From Paracentrotus lividus (taxonomy: Eukaryota > Echinodermata > Echinoidea > Camarodonta > Echinidae), in the NCBI GenBank assembly GCA_940671915.1, contig CALNVZ010002974.1:20514664-20578663 (forward strand): a stretch of DNA of 64,000 nt. The letters run 5' to 3'. Shown here in pieces: positions 24,020 to 35,655 of the stretch (position 1 is its first letter; every line of letters begins with the position of its first letter). Under the pieces are notes generated by a model that did not search any database, was not told the DNA's origin, and worked only from the letters and a program-made list of their open reading frames with translations. A program made the position numbers and the translations under genes.

Positions 24020-27000
24020 TTACTTCTTGAACAATTTTCTCCTAGGTATTGGTGTGTCGTCGATCATTGATTCACTGTTTTCAGCATGAACATTCGCTCT
24101 CTTTGACGCCCTAATGCATGTTCCGGCAACTTGGAGAGTTTGCATATTGTTGCCAAATTGACTCACAGTGGGATTGTCATATCGTCCACCAATACCCCGT
24201 TGCTTGGAAAAGTATTCCTCAAGTGGGTCTTGTGTAAACTTCTCACTGAGGATGAAATCTACTCCTGGTTCCTCCAACATGTCTTTGGCCAAAGAGATGA
24301 ATGATTTTGCTAAAATAAAGAAATAAAAAATCAAAAGGAATATAAATACTAATCAGGGGAGCAGAAATAACTTTCACAAGAACAATTTAGATATATTAAT
24401 CTACCGGTAATCGTAAACCAAATAAAGTTATGGCAAAATACAATAAACAAAAAACAATGGAAACTGTAAAAACATGGCTACTATTTATAATTCATTTAAA
24501 AAAAAACCTGATACAACACAGTCAAATAATTCTGTAATGCTATATCAGCGCATAGTTATAACAGTTGACAACTGAAACCACCCGTTGACTGTGCAGCACC
24601 CCATGTCAAGCCTTGTGCCATCCCTCCCTATTTGCATATCCTAGCTCCGCCATTGTCATATCCATGATATCAACATGTTATTGTTAAGTGTACCTGTCAT
24701 TCGAAGTCCACACAATGTCTGCTTGCTCAGGCACAGCTTTTCTCTTTGTGATGAAGAAAGGGATGTTAGTCGTCCTTCACTCTCCCATTCTGCAAGGAAG
24801 CTTAGGAAGTCTTCCTCCAACCACTGTAAAATAATGAGAAAAGAGTAAATTTGTTGTCTTCACATGAATAATATCGCTAACGTATGTATTTTACAGAAAC
24901 TTATCAAAATGAAACGGTGGAATTCAGTTAACCCAAGAATGGAATAGTTTATTATCATTTTTTCATTAAACATGAACAAAATCATGAGAATCTGCTTCTG
25001 ATTAAACATGAAAAATGTCATGAAAATCTACTTCTGATTATTATCCTGTTCAGCACCCAACCCCTTCCCACACGCACACACTTTTGGCTCAGGTCCTCCA
25101 CTTTAAAAAATGTTCCACATCCCATTTACAACAATTACAGAATGGAAACATGAAGCTATTTACATACCTATGATTTGTATACATTTTCATAACTGAAACA
25201 AGTAAATGTACCTGCTCCATCCCTGAAGTATTAAAAAAAAAAAATTAAAAAAATAACAAATGTTTCATCAGTCAAACTTGCCTAAGTCGAATAATCTCGA
25301 GGATATTTTCAAGTTTTATATTCTATTGTTTTAACCCTTCATAAATCGATTGTTCAATCCCAACAGATTCAAGCTAGGCAAGGTTGACTGTATTCATATA
25401 CATTTACTTACTACAAATCTCCAATCTGTTACTTCTGTGTATGCTCCAAGGTTGGTTTCAGCTTTTTCTGCCAAGGTTGAGTCGAGAAACATTCAAACAG
25501 TCGAAAAACTGATCTAAGTACTGGATGAAGAGACTTGTGCTGCTGGTATCAGTCCGTCCCTGGGCCTCTGCCTTGACACATAGCGCCTTTGCTACGGAAG
25601 AACTCAGAACCTTAAATGTTGAGATAAAGCATGGAGAGAAAAAGTATACATACATGTCTGTATCAATACAATTGTATCTGTCACCTTTGGCTCAAGAAAT
25701 TATCATTATTATTTGTAATGGTGTAACAAAAAGACCCAGCATTTTCAGCATTCAAATTTTGCTTCTGATGGATTCCTCTTTCAATAAAAATGAAAAGGTA
25801 TATTTGCGGGGTTATAAAGTCATGGAGATGGAGTCATTAACTCCATGCTAAAATAATTTTCTGCTTGGGTTTATATATAAACAAATACATTTTTTATCAT
25901 ACAACAGGTCATATCCTATAAAAAGAACACAATGACAACATAATTAGCAGATATCATATCAAATGACTATTTACCTGTACAGCTAATTTCACTTTCATCC
26001 TGTGTGCTGGAGTGAGATGAATATGATCCTCTGTGAGGTGTTGCGCATTCTAAGGCCTGTGGATTGTTGCATATCCCACTCGTAAACGTCCATGATGTGT
26101 TTCCAAGTAATGCTTTGCCCTCTGAACTATATAAGTATTAAGATATGATAACATACAAAAAAAAAAAATATTACAAACAATATAAAACATGTATCGCTTT
26201 TCACACAAACTTAAAACTAAAAAACATTACTTTATTGGAATGATGGACATCTTTTATATTTCCATGTTGGAATCAAGCAAAGAGAAAAATTTGTTTAAAT
26301 GAATTTATCCTATTTGTTCAAATTCAAAGTTGAACTTGTATAAAACATAGTTTTGTTTATTGGAAAAAAAAAAAAAAATACAAAAAACAAAACGAAACAA
26401 AAGCATGTTTTCCAGTTGTTGGAAAGTCCGATATCAACTTTAATACCAACTTTAACCTTAACATCTGTACTTGTCAGGTTACATTGACAATACTGTGTTT
26501 GAAAATTTTTTCAAGTACATAAAAAAGACATACCATCATGTTTCTTGACTTGTTGTTGTAACCGGAGTTCTCCAAGTTATTGCGGGAGGTCTTTAGGAGA
26601 TGAGGTACATCACTAAATAGGTAAATGCGCTTCTGAGTCGTCGGGTGTATAAAGCTACATGTATGTTCATCCTCAGAGTTCAAGAGCATATTATAAAAAC
26701 TCCTATTAGACGATGCCCCATCAGAAACCAGTGCCCTGATCTTAAAGCCATATAGTTCCATTATTTCCACCGCTTCTAAAATTACAGAGTACAACTGGTC
26801 ACTAGTTGCCCCAGTTGTAGCGAAGTAGGCAACAGCCGAATGGTAGGAGTGGCATATGGCACGTACCATGATTGTCAGCACATGACTTGCCATTGGTGGT
26901 GCTTTCTCCTTGGTGCAGGCCCTTGTGTAAGCAGCCAGTTCATCATTCATGCTTCCCATGCTAGTGAAGCCAATTATCTGACCACTCGAATGGGAGTACA

Positions 27001-28358
27001 CTAGTCCCTCGCTTATCTTTACTTCATCAAAAGACAAGGTGGCATTCTTTTGATGAGGTTTGAGTTTATGAAGTTGTATGTCGTTGACCACTCTGCGGAT
27101 GATATCTTTATTGAAGCCAGGGTTATTAGTCGTGAAATTGGTGTACTGTTTGAGAGTATTGCGATGTGGAAGGGTTAGAAATCCAGACGTTCTGAGTAAG
27201 TCATATGCTGATGAGGATTTTGAATGTTATGCAATACAGAGGCGCAAGATAGCAGGATGCCACCTTGTAGCCTGTGGATGTTGTTTGAGGCGTGCTAACT
27301 GATGGTCCCACAGGATCCGCATTGGGGTGTTCTCTGCGAATACTCTGTGCACCTCCTCTGTCTGCTCCTCTACCACTTTACCAAAAGATCTGCTCTTCTC
27401 TCTCTCCATTGTCTTCGCTTGGCCTTCGAACAATTTGGTCATCTTTGCTTCTAATCCTGCTATTCGTTTCCGAAGATTCTGTTCTTGTATCCTGCTTTGA
27501 TTTAATTTCTTTGTGAGCCTGTCCTTATTTAAAAACCTGAAGTTGGTTTTGGGTGCAGGTGACAAGTCAACTTGGATGCGGTGGTGTATTTTGGCAAGAT
27601 CACTTCTGTATATAGTGCACTGAGGACAGCGTGGACGTTGCGTTGTGAGAAGAGGGCAGGCATTGTGTCGGATTGTTGTTGTATAAGGCAAGTGGTGTGT
27701 ATATACAGGTCTATTTTCTAAAAGATTAGTAGGAATGGCATACTCTGGATTTCCTGGGCATATTGATAAGCCATTAAACGCTTCGATGAGAAGTTTTACA
27801 GATTGCTCAGATTCTATTAATTTAGGAATGGTGGGGAAAGCCCATTCGTATGTGACAGCTCTGCCATTGACTTTTGCACTCCACTCCCCATTCTCAAAGA
27901 AAGTCAAACATTTCTCGGTGTTCCCATCAGAGTCCAGGGACAACACAAACAGTTTGTTGTTCTTTTGTGTCACAACAAGTTTTGCAGCGCTTGCCTCTCT
28001 GTCAAATAGAGAGAAAAGTGTTTCAATACTCTCCTTTGATTCTGAAGGGCATATTTTACAGGCAGAACTGTGCGGCTCAAAGTTCTCGAGATTGATGTCC
28101 AGCTCACAAGAAATGTTCTTGTTCCGTTTGATGCTCCAACGGGAAATCTTCCTTTCACACTGGATACACACGAGAGGCGGATGCAGACTATCATCATCAG
28201 CAGATATGTCTAAAGATAGACAGCGTAGAAGCACACTTTTCAACTTCTGTTTTGGGAACATTCTCTTGGAGTCCTTTCTCCCACACAATCTGCACATTGC
28301 TTCCAGCATTGCAGTATGAAGCGCCTTGGCCATGTTGATTTGGGAGTTTCTAAGCTTA
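24020..28358 (-). pseudogene. ZAD-type zinc finger plus P/THAP9-like transposase, disrupted
   Basis: Minus-strand exons are 28358-26534 (ATG at 28333), 26121-25975, 25610-25412, 24823-24694 and 24309-24020. All boundaries are GT-AG. The N-terminus looks like a ZAD domain (C14-x2-C17 ... C56-x2-C59), followed by a coiled-coil-like stretch (about 300-340). The P/THAP9 core includes HPAILRLCIA, SFDEVKISEGLVY (Asp436), VSDGASSNR (Asp538), SDVPHLLKTSRNNL (Asp575), a GLR/HLTEDHIHL block, VLSSSVAKAL, WLEEDFLSFLAEWE and QDPLEEYF. These contain the acidic residues expected of a DDE-type enzyme of this family. Defects are an in-frame TAA at 27227-27229 inside the conserved HPAILRLCIA-HSKSSSAYDLL block, two compensating shifts in exon 2 (start and about 26045), and one shift in exon 3 (about 25480). 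Exon joins 3-4 and 4-5 are in phase. It would cut and join element ends if intact; here it is a recent pseudogene or carries sequence errors. Confidence 0.85.
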
Positions 28359-29991
28359 CTGCAAAATACAAAAGAAAGAAAAACAAATGAATTGCTAAAA
28401 TCCATACACAAACCAGTTTGAGCATTCTCTTTCATACATATATCCATGGCTTTAGTATTAAAACATATTTCCAACGAGTTCTATTCAACTCCATAAAAAA
28501 AGCATGTATAAAAACATGATAACATTCCATGGATTACAGCAGGAGGCCCTAGAAGAAAAAACCAAAAGTTTAAATTAAATATATAAAAATTAAAAAAAAA
28601 TAAAAAAAATCATGAGGTGTTTTGAGGTTTAATAAAATTACAAGGCATAATTTTTCATACTGTTTCTGATTAAAACAATTGGCCATGTTCAGAACATGGA
28701 TATCAATGTTTTGTCATGGCAAAATAAATATTCTTGCCATGTTCATTTCAAAAGGAAATAAAAATAAAATTATGTCAACATAATTGTAATATTGATATAT
28801 TTTACCATTCCATTTCAAAGCCGAGGTGGGTAATAACATAATCTCTAGATAAACATGTCAAGATGATAAGAAAGGAATTATATTAAGTCAGTTTGACAAG
28901 ATAGACAAGAAACAGAAATCTTAATTAGACAAGTAGGCTATGTCAAATTGCCAAGACAAAGCTGCAAGTTATTGCACTTTTTAGATAGGGCTCAAGACAA
29001 GTTCAGTCTGTTCTAACTTACATCTAGATTTATTGAAATTAATTATCATGATATCCAGATTATTTTCCATGCTAGCAAAACAAATTTGGTGATCCATTTA
29101 ATATTAAACAGATTTGAAAGAACAATAACATAAATAATCACTTTCTTTCTTCACCACTGTCAGGTGGGCCTACGCAACGCGAGAAGTGCGAGGGATCGGA
29201 CCGGACGGCAATGATTATGCACGCCGTCAGACCCGGGGGTTCGAGTGTAAGCGTTCCGATGACGTTCTTTAAACAAAATTGTCCGAATATTTAAATTTCC
29301 GAATTATATTACCCGATTTTGAAAGTACCCTATCAAAGATATTCATATTCTTAACATTTTAATCATAATTTTTTAGACTAAAGTAGCTCATAAAGTGCGT
29401 TACGCTCATTTGAAAGCGAACTTCTCCGATTGCCATTTGATTTTTTTTCTGAAAACACATGAAAAACATCGTCCTATATGAAAAGTGCACGCTATTGCAC
29501 GCGAAAAAGAAATAAGCCAAACGACAGAATACAATCTATATTTTCATCCCCAATAAGTCACATTATCCGGACATGACCGGAACTATGAAAAATATGAAAT
29601 CAAAGTATGGATATCTAATAATCTATCGAGTTATTAATGAGAATCGTAACTTACTTATTTGAAGTCGGTTTGAGCCGTGTTTGGTATCAAATTGAAGAGA
29701 AACTCAGTGGAGGTCGATCGTGATGTGGCATATACAGTGTGTATGTGTATGAGAGTGTATATTGAAGCCAGAAGTGGTGTTTTTCGATAAAGGCTTTACA
29801 TCAGTGCGGTTCAAACTTGTACAAGTATGCCATTTATCGCGGTGCTGGGGATCCAGCTTCAAAGAAGCACGGTTTACGAGGGGATTTACGCGCAAGGTCA
29901 GAAATCGTTTTGTTTCTTCTGGCGGCTTGTTGTTTCATGTGGCTGGTAGGATTTTATTGCTCTTTGCCCCTCTGGGGGTCTTTTTATTATG
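28359..29991 (-). promoter_or_regulatory. 5' region of the transposase gene
   Basis: A TATTTTGCAG acceptor at 28359-28368 opens the exon that holds the start codon, implying an upstream non-coding exon. A good donor (A|GTAAGT, exon side ending at 29655) lies 1.3 kb upstream. A leader exon from roughly 29.8-29.9 kb to 29655 is therefore plausible. CG-rich patches at 29170-29240 and 29860-29905 could be promoter sequence. No start site can be fixed by eye. Confidence 0.4.
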
Positions 29992-30021
29992 CAGTCTATC
30001 CTTCTCTCTTATATATCCATG
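29992..30021 (-). repeat. Right terminal inverted repeat of the P-like element
   Basis: Exact reverse complement of 19396-19425, ending ...TATATATCCATG. Confidence 0.9.
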
Positions 30022-30028
30022 ATTATAT
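30022..30028. repeat. Target-site duplication, right copy (ATTATAT)
   Basis: Identical to 19389-19395. Confidence 0.85.
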
Positions 30029-32069
30029 TGACATCAATTGTACTTAACATGTACAAGCAGGTAAGCAAATCATGAACCCACGGCTTTCATTCCTATCTGA
30101 GGGACTAGGCAATGAGGAATAAGTGCCTAATGAAAGTGACCCCCTCTGTTACAAGGTCACTGCTCTAGCACTGTGCTATTAACCAGGAATAAAATATAGG
30201 TGAACACCAAACTTGTATTAACATGATTGGCAAAATAAACTTTGAAAGTCGCCAATGGGCTATTTGTACAGAGCAGTTACAAATTAAAGATACACAAGTG
30301 AGTGTTACAGCTTCAGGACATTTATGAAAGAATTTAAAGCATCATCTTTCTGTTTTCCCCAAAGAAACACCTAGTTTCAAAACATCATTAATTTCCCTCC
30401 CTGCCTGCAAACATAGATCTACATGTATGTAGTTAAATGACAGTGCACAACCCCTTACATGTATGTATGTAGGCAATTTTCCCATTATTTTCCCGGCACA
30501 AAAGCAACACTTTTTCTAAGATGGTCTCATGATAGTGGACACATTGCATCATTGGTTCAGTCATTAGTTTTGGGGTAGATTTTGTTTTATTTTCTTGAGG
30601 AACTTATAATGAGTTTATAATCCTATATGATTGTATTTTTTCCCTGACTCTATTGGGTAATGTAAATGTAGCAATGATGATGCTTTTTTAATGTACCAAG
30701 CTTTACACCAATTACTGTCTTAGGTAGATATGAAATAGTTGTGTAGATTTGTTTCTTTCCCAAAAAGACAACTTGTTTTCCTCCATAACGCACTGCAGCA
30801 ATGGGAACGGTACTCTGTCAATTTGTAGAAATGGCCTTGTATAATTGAAGGCTGTGCATAATCTGTATGAATCCTTCATGATACATGATAGCAGTAGGAA
30901 TAAACCCCAGTCCACTAGTAGACATGACATTGTGTAATTGAAGGTGAAGTGTGTATAATTCGTATCATTTTGTAGCCAAATGCATCAGAGGGAATACTGT
31001 CTTGCACCATTCAAGGATTAGGGGTATAATGCGCATCCCTTTGAGAGACACTGCAGCCATGCGAACAATCTCCAGTTAACTTGTAGACAACGCTGTGCAT
31101 CATTGAAAGCTTAGGGGACCGCTCACTGAGTGGATTAGCAATTCATAGCCAATGGCACATAAGGCTCTATCTTAGAATTAGTAGTTCGGTATGGTTGGAA
31201 AAGTCAGTTCCTTGGTGTCCCCTTTTTTCACCAATGTCAGGGAAACATTGTTACTGGAGTTGAGGCAGGGGCTATTACCAATTACTGGAGGGGGATCTTT
31301 TCACTACATTAGAATGCATGATACAGCTAGTGGATAAAATTTATCGACTATGTTCAGACATGGCAGGTCTTCAGTGAGTTTAATAAGATATTTATCATAT
31401 GCCTATCTCTTATCGCGCCATATGATGTATAAAAACTATTCAGGAGAACGAAATGTTCTGTTTGTTATTGCTTAATGATTATGAAATAAGAGTGTAATGA
31501 TACAATGTGCCAGTTGAAATTCTTCTACGATTGAGCAAATTCCTATAATAAGAATATCAATAACTTCTACGCTGTTACAGCACTTTTCAGTTTGATCAAT
31601 GCACTTTACAGGGTATTATTACCTCCATCATTGGATTATACTATTATTCTGCACGTTCAGTACGTACAAGTACATACTCTTCACTCTGTTTAGGAGAGTG
31701 CTTTATAATGTATTATTATCTCCATTAAAGGATCATATCATTATTCTGTACTTTGCAGTACTTACTCTTCACTCATTTCAGGAGCACTAAGAGTTTCCAG
31801 CCAGGCAACACTTGTAAACAACAACGCAACACAGACATGTTAAAATCCAACTTCCTGAACTAGTTTCTTAAACACATAGGCATTTGTAAGACTACATTAT
31901 TGCATGTTTTTGCATCTTTTGTTAAACATACACACAAAAAAAAAAAAAAAAAAAGAAGAATAAATAAATAATTTTAAAAAAATAAATAAACAAAACAAAT
32001 GGGAATGAAAATTTTCTTGTGGAAAACTTTTATTAAAAATATGAAATGTGAGAATGCTTTAATGCTCAC
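30029..32069. other. No supported exon; probably intron or flank of the minus-strand gene
   Basis: I see no coding exon. A poly-A tract lies at about 31937-31953. If the minus-strand gene at 32070-42974 continues, its next exon must lie beyond this stretch, since the 32070 donor implies at least one more exon downstream on the minus strand. Confidence 0.5.
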
Positions 32070-32736
32070 CTGCTTTTCCGTAGTTTGCTTCCTCCCTTGT
32101 CTCTATCATTCCTCCTGTCCTCGTTGATATCTGGTGTTATACTACCACAGTAGCTAAGATCACTATCACTACCAGTTCTTGTAGACAAGGTACTACCGCT
32201 CCCTTCATTGGGCAATGACAGACGCTTTGCTAAGTCTGGATTCAGGAATCTTGGCAGGGCTGGAGAGCTCACAGGAGATTTTGATCGGTCTGTTCCCTTG
32301 GATATTGTCCTGTCCTCTTCCTGATCAGAAGCTTCTTCTATCCCTATCACTGGGATCTCTAGGTTCGGATTCATTCTGGGAATGTCGTTCAAGGAACTGC
32401 TACGAGCGTCCATTTTGTGGCGGTCCTCCATGCCTCTTTGACCAACAGGTAGGTTCTCAGCAGAAGAACTCCAAAGACGTCTTCCACTCCCTCTACCGTT
32501 CTGCGGACGGAGTCTTGCGCTTCGGTCGCCCCGTATTCGTTCACTGCTACCCCGGTTCAAAATTTGCCGAGCTACGTTAGGCGCTGTTGGCTTCGGAGGT
32601 TGGTTAAGATTGCTCTCTGCACTGCTGGTAAGACATCCATCTGAGTCTTTTGCTCTCTGCTCGTCAACAACCCACACTTCTTCCACAGAAGTGGGATGTT
32701 CAGGGGGAGATGATAACCTGGCCAAGGGATTGACAC
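32070..32736 (-). CDS. Large exon of a Ser/Pro/Arg-rich protein, unrecognised
   Basis: A 667-nt internal exon lies between an acceptor (CTCTGTCTTTCTACAG) at 32737 and a donor (CAG|GTGAGC) at 32070. It encodes about 221 residues. The start is VNPLARLSSPPEHPTSVEEV, and the middle is rich in Ser, Arg, Asn and Asp with several SxS and RxxS patterns (for example SKSPVSSPALPRF), as in a disordered, phosphorylated region. It begins with two bases that complete the glycine codon split by the exon at 42752-42974, so the two exons join in phase. It ends with a two-base overhang, so at least one more exon follows. Length and codon composition make it clearly coding. I cannot name the family. A cytoplasmic tail or scaffold protein is possible, but that is a guess. 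Confidence 0.75.
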
Positions 32737-34840
32737 CTGTAGAAAGACAGAGAAGATTAGAATATAATCTGAATTATTAGCAAACAAAGACTGAAGTCTA
32801 TCAGCGCCCAGAAGTCTGATTACAATTATCGCTACCACGTCAAAGTTTGACAGATATTGCCGTCTAGTCCCATTCTCCGACAGCAAATACAGTTCTCAAT
32901 ATTGCTAATCAGCTTAGCATGTGTAATTCTCTACCGTGTGATTTCCCAGGTACAAATGCATGTAATCAGAGAGAATGAGGAGGAAAATGTAACAGATTTT
33001 AGGTTACAATAAGAAGTGAGATGCAGGGCCATGTGATAAAAAGAAATTTAAACAAAAATAAAGGAAGACAAGAAAAAACAAGGGGGAAGCAAAAGAAAAA
33101 AGTAGGATGCTTAGATACATATGGGTCAAAAGAGAGTGGACGAAAGAGAGAGACACACAAGAAAAGTAATAGCGAATGAAAATATACCACAGATACATAC
33201 CAGAAGCTTGAGAAAGGTATTATAAGGAAAAGAAAATTAAAAGAAGGATCAAAGAAAAAAATCTTTATTGCAACTTTTTTTTTTCTAAAAGAGCACAAAA
33301 AACAGTTTCACATCTTCAGAAGACAGCAAAAACATGAATATCAAAGAAGAAAAAAGAAAAGAAAAAAATTCACGCCAGCAACCATTCCCTATGCAAAATA
33401 AAACGTCTCATTGTCCACCCTGAAAATAATAGTGGATGAGTATATGGTCTCAGTCAAGTGATTAAAGAGTCCATAATTCATTTGTTTGACAGGTCACGTC
33501 CTCAAAATACATTGATTATGAAGGTGACGAGAAGAGCAAGTCAAACAGATATCAAATTGAAATGATCTCTCTTGAGCTTTCAACCATTAATGAACTGAAG
33601 GGATGTATCATCTGTGGGAGCAAAAAAGCCTTTCATTTTGTGTTCAAGTATGTGAGGCAGTGACCTTCTGGCTGTAAAACAGGAAAGGTATTAAACCTCG
33701 GGGAATAAGCCTAGCAGTGGCAAAGAGTAAACAATTACGTCACTTGATCACTCCCTGAAAGCTAACAATATTCATGTCTGCTGAAAGTCAGACAGACTGA
33801 AAATTTGAAACAAATCTATTCAGGACAACAACAAAAAAAAAATGAAAAATACACATGGCAAAATAATCATAGGATCTTGAATATCCATTTCAATTAATTC
33901 TATAAAGTAAATATGAATCAAAATTATGACACCCTTTAAAACAAACAATACAATTAAATAGCATCTTGTAATAAAAATTAACTTCATAATTACAACTACC
34001 AGGAATTAAAATGTAAAACACTTCCTCCTCCAAAAAAAAAAAAGAATTTTATAGTTTGAGGCTGTACTTATCTTATTCAAATTCCTCTTTTGTTGAAAGA
34101 TGAAGCACGATATAACAACTTTTTGATCCATAAATCAAATGAAATGTTTACCTTTAAGTCATGAGGGGAGCTATTAACTTGTAAATCAAGTCGGTTTCTA
34201 GATTTTGGATCATTAATTATAGCAGTAGGGATAAAACAGACATATAGGGGGAAAAGTATATACATGTAGTTTACTTGCAGCATCATTGCAGAGAAGGGGA
34301 AGAAGAAGGGGGTTATCATATCAATATCTTTTTGTTTACATCCTGCAGGGAGTAATAAACACCTCGCTAGCATGTGATCTATCATAAAAAAGAAATCAAA
34401 ACTAATTTAAACAGACATTAAACATGGAAACATACATGTGTATGTTCACATAGGAAAATGCGGTACCTATTTCCAATCACCTTTACAAGGGTGAAAGAGA
34501 ATCTACCATAATCGAGTTTCCAAGATCAGTTTACTGCCAGAAAAAAAGCTTTAGTTTCAAAGATCATTGTCCTGCTAGGAAAAGCCTCCAGGGCATGTAC
34601 ACAAGTTGCTTTTATGCATGTATCTGTAACAGCGTGATATTGGATATTTTCCCAGCAAAATATTGTTTGTATCATTCACTACTCTGGACAGTTTCAGTTG
34701 TCAATATTTTCAGGCTGGTATAGTATTTCACTGAATTTTGTTGAAGTGGAAACCAATCACCCACAAAGACAATTTGTGTAAAGCTAGTACACTAGATACT
34801 TGTAAGTATTCAGTAAGTATTTTTATCTCAGCATTGTTAT
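32737..34840. other. Start of a 10-kb intron of the minus-strand gene; no exon seen
   Basis: Mostly AT-rich sequence with purine-rich stretches (33000-33370). No conserved-looking frame is present. The A-rich runs produce long but low-complexity open frames that I do not accept. Confidence 0.55.
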
Positions 34841-35306
34841 CAATGGCGCATCCAGGATTTCATTACAGGGGGGGGGCCCAAAAGCGTAATTTCAGATTTT
34901 GGTACACCAAAAAAAAATTTCCATTACATCGGGCGAGCCAAAAGTTACACTTAATTTTTTCCATGTTAGCTGGTCGGGGGGGGGGGGGGGGTGGAGGGGG
35001 GATAGGTGTTAATTTTTAAATTATGATTGCTATTTTCAAAAGTCATATTTTCAGCAAAGATGATGATGAATTGTACATTGCAAGGCATTTCACTCATCTT
35101 CTGTTGTAGAGGTGAACAGGTTTAATTTTTTTTGGCCTACGGCCATCAAAGGGTCACCATTGTATCAACCATAGGGGTAAGGTTGGGGGTCAATCGGCCC
35201 ACTCGTCTAATTTTCTTACTCGCCTTTTTTTTCCCTTTTGTTGTTGTTGTTGTTGTTGTTTATTTGCTGGGGGGGGGGCCGCCCCCCCCCCTGTATCCGC
35301 GCCTGG
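34841..35306. mobile_element. Inverted-ended repeat element with G/C-run tips
   Basis: The left end reads CAATGGCGCATCCAGG followed by a G-run. The right end reads a C-run and CTGTATCCGCGCCTGG. The tips are imperfect inverse copies (GCGCnnATCCAGG type), a form common among small repeats of marine invertebrates. A similar tip, GGTGGATCCAAGATTGGG, occurs alone at 36596. The target duplication is not clear (TTAT is next to both ends). Confidence 0.5.
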
Positions 35307-35655
35307 TTATGATTGCTATTTCCAAAAGTCATATTTTCAGCAAAGATGATGATGAATTGTACATTGCAAGGCATTTCACTCATCTTCTGTGGTAGAGGTG
35401 AACAGGTGTTATTTTTTTTTTGGCCTACGGCCATCAAAGAGGTCACCATGTATCAACCATAGGGGTAAGTTTGGGGGTCAATCGGCCCACTCGTCTATTT
35501 CTTTACTCTGCTTTTTTTTTTCTNNNNNNNNNNNNNNNNNNNNNNNNNNNNNNNNNNNNNNNNNNNNNNNNNNNNNNNNNNNNAAAAGTCATATTTTCAG
35601 CAAAGATGATGATGAATTGTACATTGCAAGGTTGTTGTAGAGGTGAACAGGAAAG
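35021..35655 (+). repeat. Direct tandem repeat, period about 286 bp
   Basis: The block starting TTATGATTGCTATTT, AAAGTCATATTTTCAGCAAA recurs at 35307 and, after the gap, at 35584. Each copy includes GGCCTACGGCCATCAAAG and CAATCGGCCCACTCGTCTA. The gap hides the end of copy 2, so the number of units is uncertain. Confidence 0.8.
35524..35583. other. Assembly gap (60 N)
   Basis: The gap lies inside the tandem repeat, so the true copy number is probably not represented. Confidence 0.99.

Larger units (their letters stand above)
19396..30021. mobile_element. P-superfamily-like two-gene DNA transposon, 10.6 kb
   Basis: The element has perfect 30-bp terminal inverted repeats beginning CATGGATATATAAGAGAGAA (19396-19425 and, reversed, 29992-30021), flanked by a 7-bp duplication. 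It contains two convergently transcribed spliced genes. An intact plus-strand gene encodes a PHD-finger protein with a P/THAP9-type C-terminal region. A minus-strand gene encodes a ZAD-like zinc finger and the P/THAP9-type catalytic core, with disabling changes. The 1.8 kb between the two 3' ends has no open frame of note. The tips and duplication are intact, so the copy is recent or well preserved. The superfamily call rests on the protein motifs and the duplication length. Confidence 0.88.

Noticed and set aside
27735-28319. 194-codon plus-strand frame opposite the transposase
   Set aside because: It is an antisense shadow of the coding minus strand; the minus strand carries the conserved motifs.
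27227-28474. Treating the first transposase frame as a complete separate gene ending at 27229
   Set aside because: The family pattern continues in the same frame directly after the stop (HSKSSSAYDLL...), so the stop interrupts a longer protein. A short repressor product cannot be excluded.
29160-29245. tRNA-like GGGTTCGAG word in a CG-rich stretch
   Set aside because: I could not fit a full cloverleaf (no acceptable A box, anticodon arm or acceptor stem).
32215-32580. 121-codon plus-strand frame opposite the Ser/Pro/Arg-rich exon
   Set aside because: The minus strand has matching splice sites and joins in phase with the exon at 42752-42974, while the plus-strand frame has no such support.
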